Assembly: GCA_001465935.1 (NCBI GenBank)
Contig: LNKV01000003.1
Coordinates: 874,363 to 938,362 of the forward strand
Length of the DNA stretch: 64,000 nucleotides
Direction of reading: 5' to 3'
Source: Clarireedia homoeocarpa
Lineage: Eukaryota > Ascomycota > Leotiomycetes > Helotiales > Rutstroemiaceae
Shown: one piece after another, positions 44,401 through 55,191 of the stretch
How the letters are laid out: every line of letters starts with the position of its first letter
Position numbering within the stretch: position 1 is the first letter of the stretch
Notes under the pieces: model-generated
What the model saw: only the letters and a program-made list of their open reading frames with translations
What the model was told of the DNA's origin: nothing
Database searches by the model: none
Translations under genes and position numbers: made by a program

Positions 44401-45164
44401 AAAAAAAGACATTGAAAATAAAAGCAGAATAAAAGTTGATAAAGGCAAAAGACACAAAGACAAGACAAGACAAGACAAGACAAATGTATCCATTCCACAC
44501 TACACCACACTCCAAAAAATGCTACAGTGTTTATTTAATGAATTTCTCTCAACTCCTTTCTCCCATAACCCGCACGATATAAGTTCTTTATTTATCCACA
44601 GCGAAAAAATAAAAACCCCATCACCTCACCCCTGAAGTGTCGCGCGTACACGCAAAATCAGAGGAAGAAGGGTAGAGGTAGAGGTAAAGGAAGAACCACA
44701 CATACACAGAGGGCTTATTTATGATGGACACGCACAATAAGATGTTAGATGTAGACGTAGACGAGAGAGTTTTCGGACCCCACACAGCAACCAAGGCAGA
44801 TGATGAAATGTAACAAGACTCCAGATCCCATCCATCCATCACTCCATCCTTATCAGCACTCCCATTTCCACCACACCAAAAATGTAAAAGAAGTTTAGCA
44901 GGCCCGCCAAGCCACTCTAGTAGAGAAGAAGAAGAAGAAGAAGAAGAAGAAGAAGACAGAGAACTCCCCTTCCTTTGCTATCAATCAGTCCCAAAGCTGA
45001 ATCGCAAGTATCTCATCTCGTCTGATAAAAGGATTCTCTCTCGTCGCTACAAGCGCATTATTACCACAATCCAGAAAGATTTTAGCACACACACACATAC
45101 ACAAGTGGGTTTTCTTGTTGTAAAATGTAGATGTTCATTGAGCAGCAGCATTGCTGTTTCGTGT
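41477..45164. other. long convergent intergenic region, low complexity
   Basis: No gene is recognised in 3.7 kb between two convergent stop codons. The left third is G/A-rich on the plus strand. From about 42560 to 44300 the plus strand is strongly pyrimidine and C-rich, with CTCTCC, CCAACC and CT series, TATG/CATG series and a C24 run. A GAA array lies at about 44922-44956. Open frames seen here encode only low-complexity peptides. Confidence 0.75.
44264..44287 (+). repeat. poly-C run of 24 bases
   Basis: An uninterrupted run of 24 C sits within a CT-rich tract. Confidence 0.95.
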
Positions 45165-48100
45165 TCACTCTCCACGAGCTTTTCCGCGTCTACGGAAGAA
45201 GTCCATGACTTTTCTTGCCGCACCACTGCTTCCACCATGATCCGTGTGCGATGACCCAAATGCATTGTTCTCCTGCTCATAAGCTTCCGTGAACTTTCTA
45301 TTGTTCTTCTGTAGAACACCTCTGCCATTGCTATTATTACCACGTCCTATTGGTCTTCGAGAGTCTTCGTAAGAACTATTGTTGTATTCGTTCTGGTACG
45401 GGCCGCCGCGTTGACTTTGGCCGAGTGATGATTCTGACCCAGTCGTCATACCAGACTCGTTTTGACGGAAGTTCACAGGCGGCAAGAGCTGTGACGGCTG
45501 TTCGGTTCGGGTATCCTGCATCTGTTGTGGTTGCGCAAAACGTTGTTGATTTTGCATCGTAGGACTATCACGATTGCGTTCATATGAACTATCGGCCGTG
45601 GTCTGTGTATAGTCGGCGGTGCTTCCACTAATGTTTCTACCAGCATTTTGAGGTGCGTCCAGAAAATTATTTTGATCCTCAGAATACCGGTCGTAATGAC
45701 CTTCAGTCGGAGTGCTGGAAGGAGGAGTACCGGGATCCTTGCCAATTCCAATGGATTTGAGAGAGAAGGAAGCCGGAAGTAGAGAGAATCTCTTCGATTG
45801 TTTACCAATAGAACCAGCCTGAGAGCGTCCCGCAATACTTCCACTTCTCTTCTTTCCGAAGCCAAACGAGATTGAACGTCTCGAGTCTATCGACGGTCTT
45901 GGGTCGTCTCCAGTGGGAATGTTTGCATTTGACATGCTGACAGGTGGGTACTTCTTGGGCTTTTCGGATGACTTATCTTGGTGAGTCCTACCTCCAAAGA
46001 AGGAATTAGTCCTGCTGAAGAGACCACCGATTGTGTTAGACCTCTTGTGGGATGTGGTTTTGCTGCCTTCTGAGGTTGGGAGTCCAGCAACTTTAGCAAA
46101 CTTCGAGGATACGGGTTGTGAGCTTTCGTGGGTTGGATATGTTTCCTCTTGGCCTGGAATGCTGTAGTTTTTCGAACTCTGGGTTTGTGGTTGAGCCATA
46201 CGACCATGCGCATTAGTACCGGCGACAGTTGGTGCAACAGGTGTGCTATAGGATCCTTTGCTCGGGAAGCCCATGGATCCGGATCTGTTTGAAGTCATCG
46301 AACCTCCAGTATTTGGTCGAGCAAAGGTTTGTTGTCCGGCCACTGGAACCATAGAGTTAGCATCAGAAACAGAACGCGGTTCTCGGGTGGTTCTGTTTGG
46401 TGGAGGCATGCCTTGTTGACGTTGTGAACTTCCTGGTCTTCCTGCATTTGCATATTGAGCATTCCTTGAGTTTTGAGTATCGTGAGGTAATGGTTTATCT
46501 GCTGTTGGTGCGGCTCTTCTCGAGCTAGATTGGCCTGCTGGAACTTCCACTGGTCCTTGGCTTCCGGTGCGGGCGCGGGTCCTAGAATTGCTTGGGGCGG
46601 TTGAAGTGGAGGCGGCACCTCTTTGGGTTTCCGATCGCGGAGCGACATACTCAACTTGAACTGTTCTTCTCTTGTTGTCCTTGGACGTTTTCGGGGGTGC
46701 CTCTTCTCCATCCTGGTCCACATTACCATGTTTCCTAGCGAGATCACCCACGGCAGCAGGCGACTTCTGTGATTTAGGTTCTCGGACGGAAGCACTTCTA
46801 GCTAGTAATGGCGCATCTTGTGGATCGTCAGATGGAACGGTAGTGTTAGCAATGTCTCCAGTAGTCGTGGTGCTACTAGTAATGAAGCCAACGACATGCG
46901 AATATTCGCTCAACCAGCTATGGCGGGCAACCTCGAACAAATCGGCACGTTTGCGTGGGTCGGGAACGAGGATGCGACGAAGAAGATCTCGCGCATGCGG
47001 TGTAACGTACTCAGGGAATGTTAGTGGTGTCGAAACAATGTATTTATAGAGCAGGTTAATATTGTCGCCTTCAGGATTGGCCGGGTCGTCGTCAAAAGGT
47101 AAATACCCAGCAAGCATTGCATACTAGATTCGTGTCAGCAAACATTTACCAACAGGTCGAATAACCTCTAAGGAAAAAAAAACATACGAGAATTACACCG
47201 CAGCTCCAGACATCCACTTTGCGACCAGTGTATAATGAATCACTGACGACCAATTCTGGAGCTGCATAACAAGGACTTCCGCAACTGGTCTGCATCAAGT
47301 CACCTCTGCGAACACCACCAGGTAGGACCTTATCCAATTCCATGCGTTTCACATATTCGCGATTCGACAAGTTTTGCTCAATCTCATCCCCAAGCTCGTC
47401 ATCAGGATTAAAGGTATTGGCAAAACCAAAATCAGTAATGATAATATTCCGGTTTCGGTCCAGGAGCAAGTTCTCGAGCTTCAAGTCCCGATGCACTATT
47501 CCTTTCTTGTGGAGGTATCCCACCCCGGACACTAACTGGGCAAACAGCCGACGAGCAGCATTGTCTTTAAGGTATCGGTGATTGAGGATGTAATCGAAGA
47601 GTTCTCCCCCTGAAGCATACTCGAGAATGATTCCAATCTGCTTCTCAGTCTCCACCATCTCGTGTAATCGAACGATGTTTGGGTGAGATATCTCTCGAAG
47701 AATCGCGATTTCTCGATAGATCTTGGCAAGTCTGTTCGGGTTCGTTCCTACACTGTCACGTCGAATGAGCTTGATAGCAACCTAGAAGAAGCCATTGGTT
47801 AGTATAGAAGAATTTTGCAAGGGTGAAGACTGTTTACTTGGACACCGCCTTCTTGCTTCCACCCCATCTTGACCTTGCCGAATTCACCCTCTCCAAGCGT
47901 GTTACCCAGATAATATTCTCCAAACTTGGTGTTCTTCTCCCGCTTCCCAGAGCTTGCCGTGTGATCATGTCTGGACCTACCCTGGCGTGGGACTTCTTGG
48001 ACAGGCTCGTGAGCCATGGCATTGGAATTTCCTTGGTTAGCATGAGCGTCACCGGAGACAGGTACAGCTTCTGCCATGCGCTCTCTTTCCCGATCTAAAT

Positions 48101-48869
48101 CGACCTTAGGATCGCTGATCATGACACGATTTAGAACCTCGCTGGCTTCCCTGGACAAGCCATTGGGGTCAATTTGGCTCCTATTTGAAGTGGCAGAAGA
48201 AGATTGTCCAGATCTTTGGTCGCGACTGCCACTGGGCCTCTGCTGTGAACCATCTTGCGGCGACTGCTGCGCCTTGCGTCTGGCTCGTGCTGCTGCATTT
48301 GCGGCGTTTACAGCATCGTCCTTACTCCGATCTGTACCATTTGTGTGTGCATTACTCCCTTCGGTGTATCGTCCATCTGCAGATTGTGCTCTCGAAGCTT
48401 CTTTCCCCCGTTCGTCATTGCTGTACCCTCTCCTTGTGCTTGAGCTTCGCTCTGCAGCTGCCATTCCTTGGGTTGGTCGGTTTGAGGAAGATCTGGCGGA
48501 AACGACTGGGGGAACACCTCTTTGGTGATCGCCCGGAGACATTGAATTAAAGTTAGAAGTAGGAGGGGAGGCTTGATGCGAGGAATTGGAAGGACGAGGA
48601 TTCATTGTTGCTGAGTTTGTGCCAGGAGGTGAGTAGAATTGAGCTTGTTGAGAATTGTTTGGAGACGCGCCATTGCCGCTCGGCCTTCGCGAAGGTTTTC
48701 GTGTGGAAGTCGGTGAGGCGTTTGTAGAGTTTTGATTGTAATAAGGATCTCGGAATTGTGATGAACCTGAAGTGTAGGGTCGATTCGATGATGACGGTGC
48801 AGCAACTGGAGATTGCGATCCTATCGATGTTGGTTGATGAGGTGCAGATTGCAAGGCTGCTGAAGACAT
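45165..48869 (-). CDS. serine/threonine protein kinase, Kin4/Frk1 type
   Basis: In yeast, Kin4 keeps cells from leaving mitosis when the spindle is misplaced. Three exons (48869-47838, 47781-47188, 47123-45165) are in frame and encode 1194 residues. The ATG at 48869 (MSSAALQSAP) is chosen because the frame upstream has only a TTG. The first 310 residues are Ser/Pro/Asn/Gln-rich. The kinase domain (about 320-640) shows GEGEFGKVKMG, VAIKLIRR, HRDLKLENLL, DFGFAN, a long insert in the activation loop (PDDELGDEIEQNL), [38 protein letters not shown] and LVPDPRKRADL. The long loop and the LPFDDDPANPEGDNINLLYKYI segment match Kin4/Frk1 better than Snf1 or Gin4. The C-terminal 550 residues are disordered with Gln, Ser and Arg patches. 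Introns are 56 and 64 bases. Confidence 0.92.
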
Positions 48870-51800
48870 TATTTCTTCCAATTGTTGCGCACTGTTGTCA
48901 ACCGCAGATTGGATAGCAGTAACTGGCGGGTGGGCGGGAATTGCAGTCTAAAACTATAAGGATCGTTGCAGAAGTACAATGCACGAATTGCCTGCGACCT
49001 GCGACCTGCGACCTGCGACTGCTAGCTGCCGTAGTTCTGCTTCTTGTTCGGATGGGTTTGCGAAATTGTCGCTGTTCACCAGATGTCTCCACCAACTAAC
49101 ATCATGGGACGGGATGCGAGATTGGCACTGTTAAGGAGGGGGGGGTGCCTGGATGGAAAGGCGGTTTTGGGTATCTATCAGCCAAAGCAACAATTAGAGT
49201 CGACCAATCTCGGAATTATTGAAAGAATTGGAAGAAAGTTTGCGGCTGAGGCAGGCGGAGAGCGAGCAGAGGGAAAGGCAGGGAGGGAAGGTCGAGCTGG
49301 GCGACTATTAATTTTTTTTTTTTTCTTTCTTTGGGTTGAAGGTCGAAGCTTCGCTCTGTTCTTACACAGAAAATAAGCGGTGGATGGGATGGGATGGGTT
49401 CGGGTCGACGTTCGCTGGGTGGAGGAGGGTGGAGGAGGGTGGAGAGTAGTAGTAGGAGTAGTAGAGTAGTAGTGCGTTCCGTAGTGGATGGGGTTAAGTC
49501 GTATGTATGGCGGTACGGCTCTTCTCGTCCAATTTTAGTTCTAGCGTTTTTCCTGTACCTGTATGTTTCTCGCGGTTGGCCGATCAATTGCAGGTCGAAC
49601 TTGATTCGATATTCTTCGGAAGGGCAAAGTAAGTGGGTGGCTGGGGAAACAACGACAACCAAGAAAAGAATCCCACGATGTCTGGGAGTTTGATGTGTGC
49701 GGTTTGCGGTTTGGTGGTTTGTAGTTTGCAGTTTGCAGTTTGCAGTTTGCGCTTTGCGCTTTTGCTGGTAATCCAAGGCGAGATGACGGCGAAATTGAGG
49801 GAAGACGAGGGGAAATTGGCGCGCTGATTATCGTTGGTCTTGCTCTTGCTCTTGCTCTTGCTCTTGCTCGTGCTCGTGCTCTTGGCCTCTGGTATGATAT
49901 GATATGATGTGAGAAGAGACGAGATGAGATGAGAGGGCCCTGTTTACGTTTCTTTCCTGGTTTCCCCGATGGCTCTGCACTGCTCTACTCGGCTCGGCTC
50001 TGCTCTGCTCTGCTCGGCTCTGCTCTGCTTTTTCTCTTCTTTTTCTCTTGTATGGCTAACGACAGTATGTAAGTTGGATTTGCTGTAGCAAGACTCGGTA
50101 TAAAAAGGACTGGCCCGGACACGCACAATGGGGGAGATACGGAAGTTGATATTGATTAGAGTTTGGATGGCACCAGCTGAGTCGACGTTTACTCGGCAGA
50201 ACTCGGTATGGCGGAAAGGTAGAAGCAAGGTAAACTTACGATCTGATCTGATATGACTTGGTAGATATGATTGTTTATACAACCATAAAAGTCCCCGTCC
50301 AGGCGAAATCCAACGCGAGGCCAGAGGGCGAAAGTCCGGTACAGGAAGAGTAATACCTTTGTCAGCTGTCTGCTCGTAAACCGCGGTCCTCTCTGCGTCT
50401 CTGTTTTGCGACTCGCCGACAGATTCCCGGTTCGTGTTGCCCTGTGCTTGTGCCTCTAATTTCCTTTTTGATGACTTAGCGAGGGTGCATGTGGCTAAAG
50501 GAGAAAGCGATGGGCATCTCTTGAGCTGAGCAAAGGAGCTTTAGATGACTTTGGGGCATGGGAGTGCGAGAACAACACAAAAATGAAAAAAATTTAATAA
50601 ATGAATATGTGATGGGAAAGCGTGAAAGCCGTGTACAGTACTGTAGCTTATGCCGCTTGCCTTGGTCTGTCGGTACGAAAAGACCACTCTGAAGACGATC
50701 AAGGGCGCTGGCACAGACAGTACAGGCACTGGCACCGGCACCGGCATTTAATCAAGCATACCAAGTCGACTTGAACCGTGAGACACACGGGGCAGAGAAG
50801 TCCTGTACGTACCTATCTGAAGCAGGATGAGAATAGCGAGGCGATTGTGCTGTGTACGCGTGGAAGTAAGGGGCGTTCGGTCGTTGATATTCAACATCGA
50901 CTTTTAGACGTAAGAATGGCGGTGACTCCAGTAGCTTCGAGATTCCCGGTACGATTCGCGTTACGGCGTGCCTGCAGTATTGGCTGAGATGGTGATGTGG
51001 ATGCGTGATGCAGCAAAGGTACGTAGGTACAATGCAGACAATGCAGACAAATGCAGACAATGCAGACGGATACGGTTCCTCCTGTCGCTCGATAAGGGTC
51101 AAAAGGAGTGGCTAAGTGAGAGAGTGATATGGGTCTGGGAGAGGTTCCAACAACCACCAAAAAGATTCGGCAGCTTTCTTCTTTTCTACATACGAACGGG
51201 GACGAGGGGAGGAGGGCGTTGGAAGTTTTATCAAATTGAACGCATGAATAACCTTCTTGCGACTACGGAGACAAATATTACTACTCTCTGCCAATGTATA
51301 CGTCGCCTGTCACCATCTTGCGCCATCAAAAGGGGGCGAAGAGAGCGACAGGCAGTTCCTTGATCTCAGACGCAAGAAACCAACCACTTCTACTCTATTT
51401 ACATCGACCATCCCAAGTCTTCCATCGCGACTTTTCGCGTCTTCTAACGGTGGGAAACTTTCCCGACAGCAATCTACCTGGCAAGTCGGGCAAGGCGGGC
51501 AAGGCGGGCCATAGAAGAGGCGACTACTTCGTATGGACTGTGGGATGAATCTTGTGTGGTTAAATCAGCAAAGCAATGCAGAGCTAGCATGAACATCATA
51601 AAGTTGTTTACTTTTTGCATTGACGTGGCACTTCAATCGTGAAGAAGGATCCTTGGCCCCCTGGTTGTTGACGTCGTCGAGTATTTCCATCAACTCCAAT
51701 TGGCCTTTGCATCTTTTACCCAGGATTCCCATGGTAGAAATCTCTTCTCTATCAGTTTCCGTTTCCGTTTCCTTAGCTGACCCATGATAACGAACCGTGA

Positions 51801-52300
51801 AAGAGATCTCGGAACTACTTTACTTCGTAGTAAACAAAAAAGCACATCGTGAAGTCATAAGCATCAACTATCGGCCGATTTTTTTAGTCCAATTTTCCGT
51901 TTGGGTGAAGCTATCGTCGCATCAAATGATCCTCGACACATCCTCCATCTTTTTCCTCAATTCAACAGAATCCACACATCCACACATCCACACATCCACC
52001 TTTGAGTCTTGGTTAATATTTAGTGGATACAAGCTATTTGGATCATCCCCGTCTTGACTTTTTCTCGAAAGAAGATCTAAGTTCTAGAGGGGGTCCCTGA
52101 GGTCTTACCTTGGGAGAATTGTTTCCGGTACAGGCAATATCGGTACATTTTCGAGTCCTAGAATCTTAGAATCCTAGAATCCCAGAATCCCAGAACCCAG
52201 AATCCCAGAATCCCAGAATCCCAGAAACCTAGAAGAAGACGTAGGCGAAGAGGGAAGAAAAGAGTGAGAAGCAAGTTCGTGGGTTAAGGTTCCTGCATTG
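48870..52300. promoter_or_regulatory. KIN4-type kinase upstream region, no recognised gene
   Basis: No gene is recognised in 3.4 kb. A 7-base GCGACCT repeat (four copies, 48992-49020) lies about 120 bases upstream of the kinase start codon. Other tracts are GGTGGAGGA, GCAGTTT (about 49725-49755), CTTGCT (about 49835-49880), GCTCTGCTCG (about 49980-50030) and ATGCAGACA (about 51030-51066). The AGAATCCC series begins about 52158. Confidence 0.5.
52158..52232 (+). repeat. 9-bp tandem repeat AGAATCCC(C/T)
   Basis: About eight units of CCCAGAATC and its variants (CTTAGAATC, CCTAGAATC, CCCAGAACC) run without a gap. The tract lies just 3' of the putative gene on the minus strand. Confidence 0.9.
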
Positions 52301-52365
52301 ACGTCGGAGATGAGACGTTTGTCTTGGAAAGTAAACAGTGTATGCAAGTGTTCCAATAGCAAGTC

Positions 52366-52878
52366 TTACCGTGAATTGAGAATCCGAATGATCATCAGCT
52401 CGTCCTCTAAATTTACCTGAAGGGCTTGCACTCCCCGGGTCATGTTGCTATAATAAGTCTCACTCTTCTCTTTGCGGACTGAATCAAGCATCAACAATGC
52501 CCGAATGTGACAGTTCTGGTAGTTTTGTGTCATGGACAGAGTGCAGGATATCAACCTTAAAGGACGGCCTGCTGCATCAGATTGACATTCTGTAGGCGTT
52601 CTTGTTCTTGATATCCCTGTTTTAGGCACTGGTATCTGTGTGTACTGTACTTCCCTAGGCGTGTGCGTGTGTCCGCATGCGTGTGTGTGTGGGAGAGATG
52701 AGACAAGCTCATAAACAATAAACTGGAGATAGATCATATCGTGAAGGTAGCCACTTACTGTTCGAGTCCATTCCAGCTTTCTCTTGACAAAGTAGAACCG
52801 TTCCACACCAAAATGTCCAAAAGGGGATTTATAGCCATGATTTTCCTGGTGGTACCTGGCATGAGTCTCCGTTACCAT
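52366..52878 (-). CDS. putative exons of an unrecognised gene
   Basis: The minus strand carries a segment that looks coding. MVTETHARYHQENHGYKSPFGHFGVERFYFVKRKLEWTRT (52878-52759) ends at a good GTAAGT donor. A later segment, ALLMLDSVRKEKSETYYSNM to LEDELMIIRILNSR (about 52510-52376), ends at a GTAAGA donor. The sequence between them has acceptor-like sites but no unique splice solution, and upstream peptide (RFVIRAIRENLQYDLNQ, about 53030-52980) may be an earlier exon. The composition is protein-like and unlike the surrounding repeats. I do not recognise the family, so exon limits are approximate and the call could be a degraded gene. Confidence 0.35.
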   Translation of the reverse strand: MVTETHARYHQENHGYKSPFGHFGVERFYFVKRKLEWTRTVSGYLHDMIYLQFIVYELVSSLPHTHACGHTHTPREVQYTQIPVPKTGISRTRTPTECQSDAAGRPLRLISCTLSMTQNYQNCHIRALLMLDSVRKEKSETYYSNMTRGVQALQVNLEDELMIIRILNSR

Positions 52879-53620
52879 GACACAAGGCTAGCATCGAAAA
52901 TGCCCGTTTAAGTCAGAGTGGGACAGACAGACCAGTGCAGGTACCACAGAAAAAGAGGAACCTCGAACCCTCATCTGGTTAAGGTCGTATTGCAGATTCT
53001 CCCGGATTGCACGAATCACAAATCGGACTTTTGAACAACCGATGCAAGATGGATCCCGGTACATGAGTGAATAACTAGATGGGCATGGTCGTTGTGTGTG
53101 AGCACTTCCTGTGAACTGTACAGTATATATTTTGGCACGGCCCATTAAGTTATTCGAAAGTCTACGAAGTTCTGTACGGAGGTCGTCATCTTGAATTAAC
53201 CCCGCTATGCTAAGGTTGAGGACGCAAAAGTAGTGACTTCAATACCAATTTATATTAAAGGCTTATGCTTAGATTCGTGCGCCGACTTCCTGATTCCAGC
53301 AATCTTCAAACGGGGATGCCGAAATTTGATCGACTCATCTTGCCGACCCCGACATGAATCAGAATTGTTTGGGTGGGTGAGGTCGAACCTGGTGCTGAAG
53401 GTCTCCGGGATATCTGTTTCCTGTTTCATCTACCTTCATCGGATGGTCAAATGTTTGGAACTGTGAAGTCAACTCCGTATGTTCTGGCCAGAACGATGCA
53501 AATCCTGTATACAGGTTTTATCAGTGGTTGATCTCTGTACAATAGGCACGAGGCTACAAGGCACACAAGCTGATGAGAAAAATACGGATATTGCTACAGG
53601 GTTAACACTTCTATGCATCT
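52879..53620. other. short interval between the putative gene and GWT1
   Basis: An open piece at 52888-53145 (-) may hold an upstream exon of the putative gene. The rest has no recognised feature and should include the GWT1 3' untranslated region. Confidence 0.4.
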
Positions 53621-55191
53621 CTACATCTTGATCGATATGTCGTATGCATCCAACCCTACCGCTAGACCCGTCAAAGCCGACGCATAAATTAATAATATGC
53701 CCATAGCTTGAAGATTGCTGACGTGCAGAGTTGGAATGGTGAGGTTGACGAGTCCTGTGAGCAAGTTTGCAGCCAAGAAGATAGCTAAGCCGTTCCTGTT
53801 GAAAGCTTCGAGGACTCTACTTGTTGAGACTCGATAGTTTTCCTTCTCCTTTTCTGGGCTGGGGTTCTTTTGGGTCGCTGGAGAGAAAATTGTTTCCACC
53901 AAATAGAATGCCGTTAGTTGCGAGCAATTGAAGGCTGCGATCCATAGAAAATACGGTAGGTTAGCAAGGCGCCGTGAAACACTCAAGGACAATCCATATG
54001 AGTAGCTTGTCGAGAAGATAAACAATATGGTCCAGATACCTGACCAGGCGCCCAAGGTCAACAGAAGACTCTTTCTCTGCTCCACCCCGTGGTCTTTGTG
54101 TGGAACTCTTATAGAGTTGATTGAAGGGGGTATTGTGCGCGGTAACACAAACATCCCGGTAGATTGGCCAGCTAGGAAGATCGCAAGGTACCCAAAGAAG
54201 CTGAAAATCCCTTCACGGTTTTTGGAGAATAGATCTGTTCTTGGAGCCGTAAGAATAAAAGCTTTCAGACTTGTGAATTCTAGAGCAGCTTGATAGACAG
54301 AGCCCAAAATTATTGCCAGTAATGCAAAAGACGGCACAAATTGGAAGGCTGATTGGAATACTGCCATGAAGGGAGGTAAAAACCCAAGCGTAAAGAAAAA
54401 GTTCCAATGGACTCCATATTCTGTGACATGCTCTGCATAGTCTAACCCCTTCACGCTATACAATCTTATAAGACCCAATACAATCAAAGGCACAGAATGA
54501 CGTATTGAACCATATAGACGAGTGCTTAGACTGGAGGTGTGGCCTGCCGCCTGTTGTTTAAGCATTGGCCGAGCTGCTACAAGTCCAGCAGAGAAGACAA
54601 ATGATCCTACTCCAACATCCATCAATGAAGTCCCCCAATTCTCGACCTTGGCGAATCTGCGAGGAAATATTCTGAAATCAACAGCAAGGATGGCCAAGCA
54701 TGTAATGACCATCATTGCACCTCTGTAAATGGTGAGAAATGGCTTCTTCGGTAGGAGATCCAAGTGAGCCGGCTCCTTTGTTTTCGACTGCGGTACCTTT
54801 ACTTTCTTCGATGTCGTCTTCTGTGGAGGGATGGCATACAAAAGAAGGACCGGCGCAATGAGAAGGAGATTCAGTATGAGGGGCATGTCGGCGTAGAGGG
54901 TGGTCGCAAGAAGAATAGCTCCCACATTGAGAAGAAAGTCGACGGCGAATGCGATGGGTGTATATGGAGTGAAAAACGATTGCCTGGCTTGCAAGGTCGA
55001 CCAAAGTATGACTGCAACCTGTTCCAGGTAAATTAGTAGGTTAAGACAAGCGTTTATGATGTAGAACATACCGGAGCTACAGCAGTAACCAAATTGATCT
55101 CCCCAATCTGTCCACCTGTCAAATTGGACACGAAGTCCTCTTTCAGAGCTTTGTAGCTCGCTGCCATAGCTGCCTCAGCTGCTCGCGACAT
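53621..55191 (-). CDS. GWT1: GPI-anchor inositol acyltransferase Gwt1 (PIG-W)
   Basis: Gwt1 acylates the inositol of glucosaminyl-phosphatidylinositol in the endoplasmic reticulum, an early step in making GPI anchors for cell-wall and surface proteins. Two exons (55191-55072 and 55018-53621) with a 53-base intron (GTATGT donor, AACAG acceptor) encode 505 residues. Exon 1 gives MSRAAEAAMAASYKALKEDF, then the conserved VSNLTGGQIGEINLVTAVAP. The second exon is a multi-pass membrane protein with about 12 hydrophobic segments. Conserved pieces include AVDFRIFPRRFAKVENWGTSLMD, VGSFVFSAGL, EYGVHWNFFFTLG, NREGIFSFFGYLAIFLAG and FNRNGLAIFLAANLLTGLVN. The family length is normal. Confidence 0.96.
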
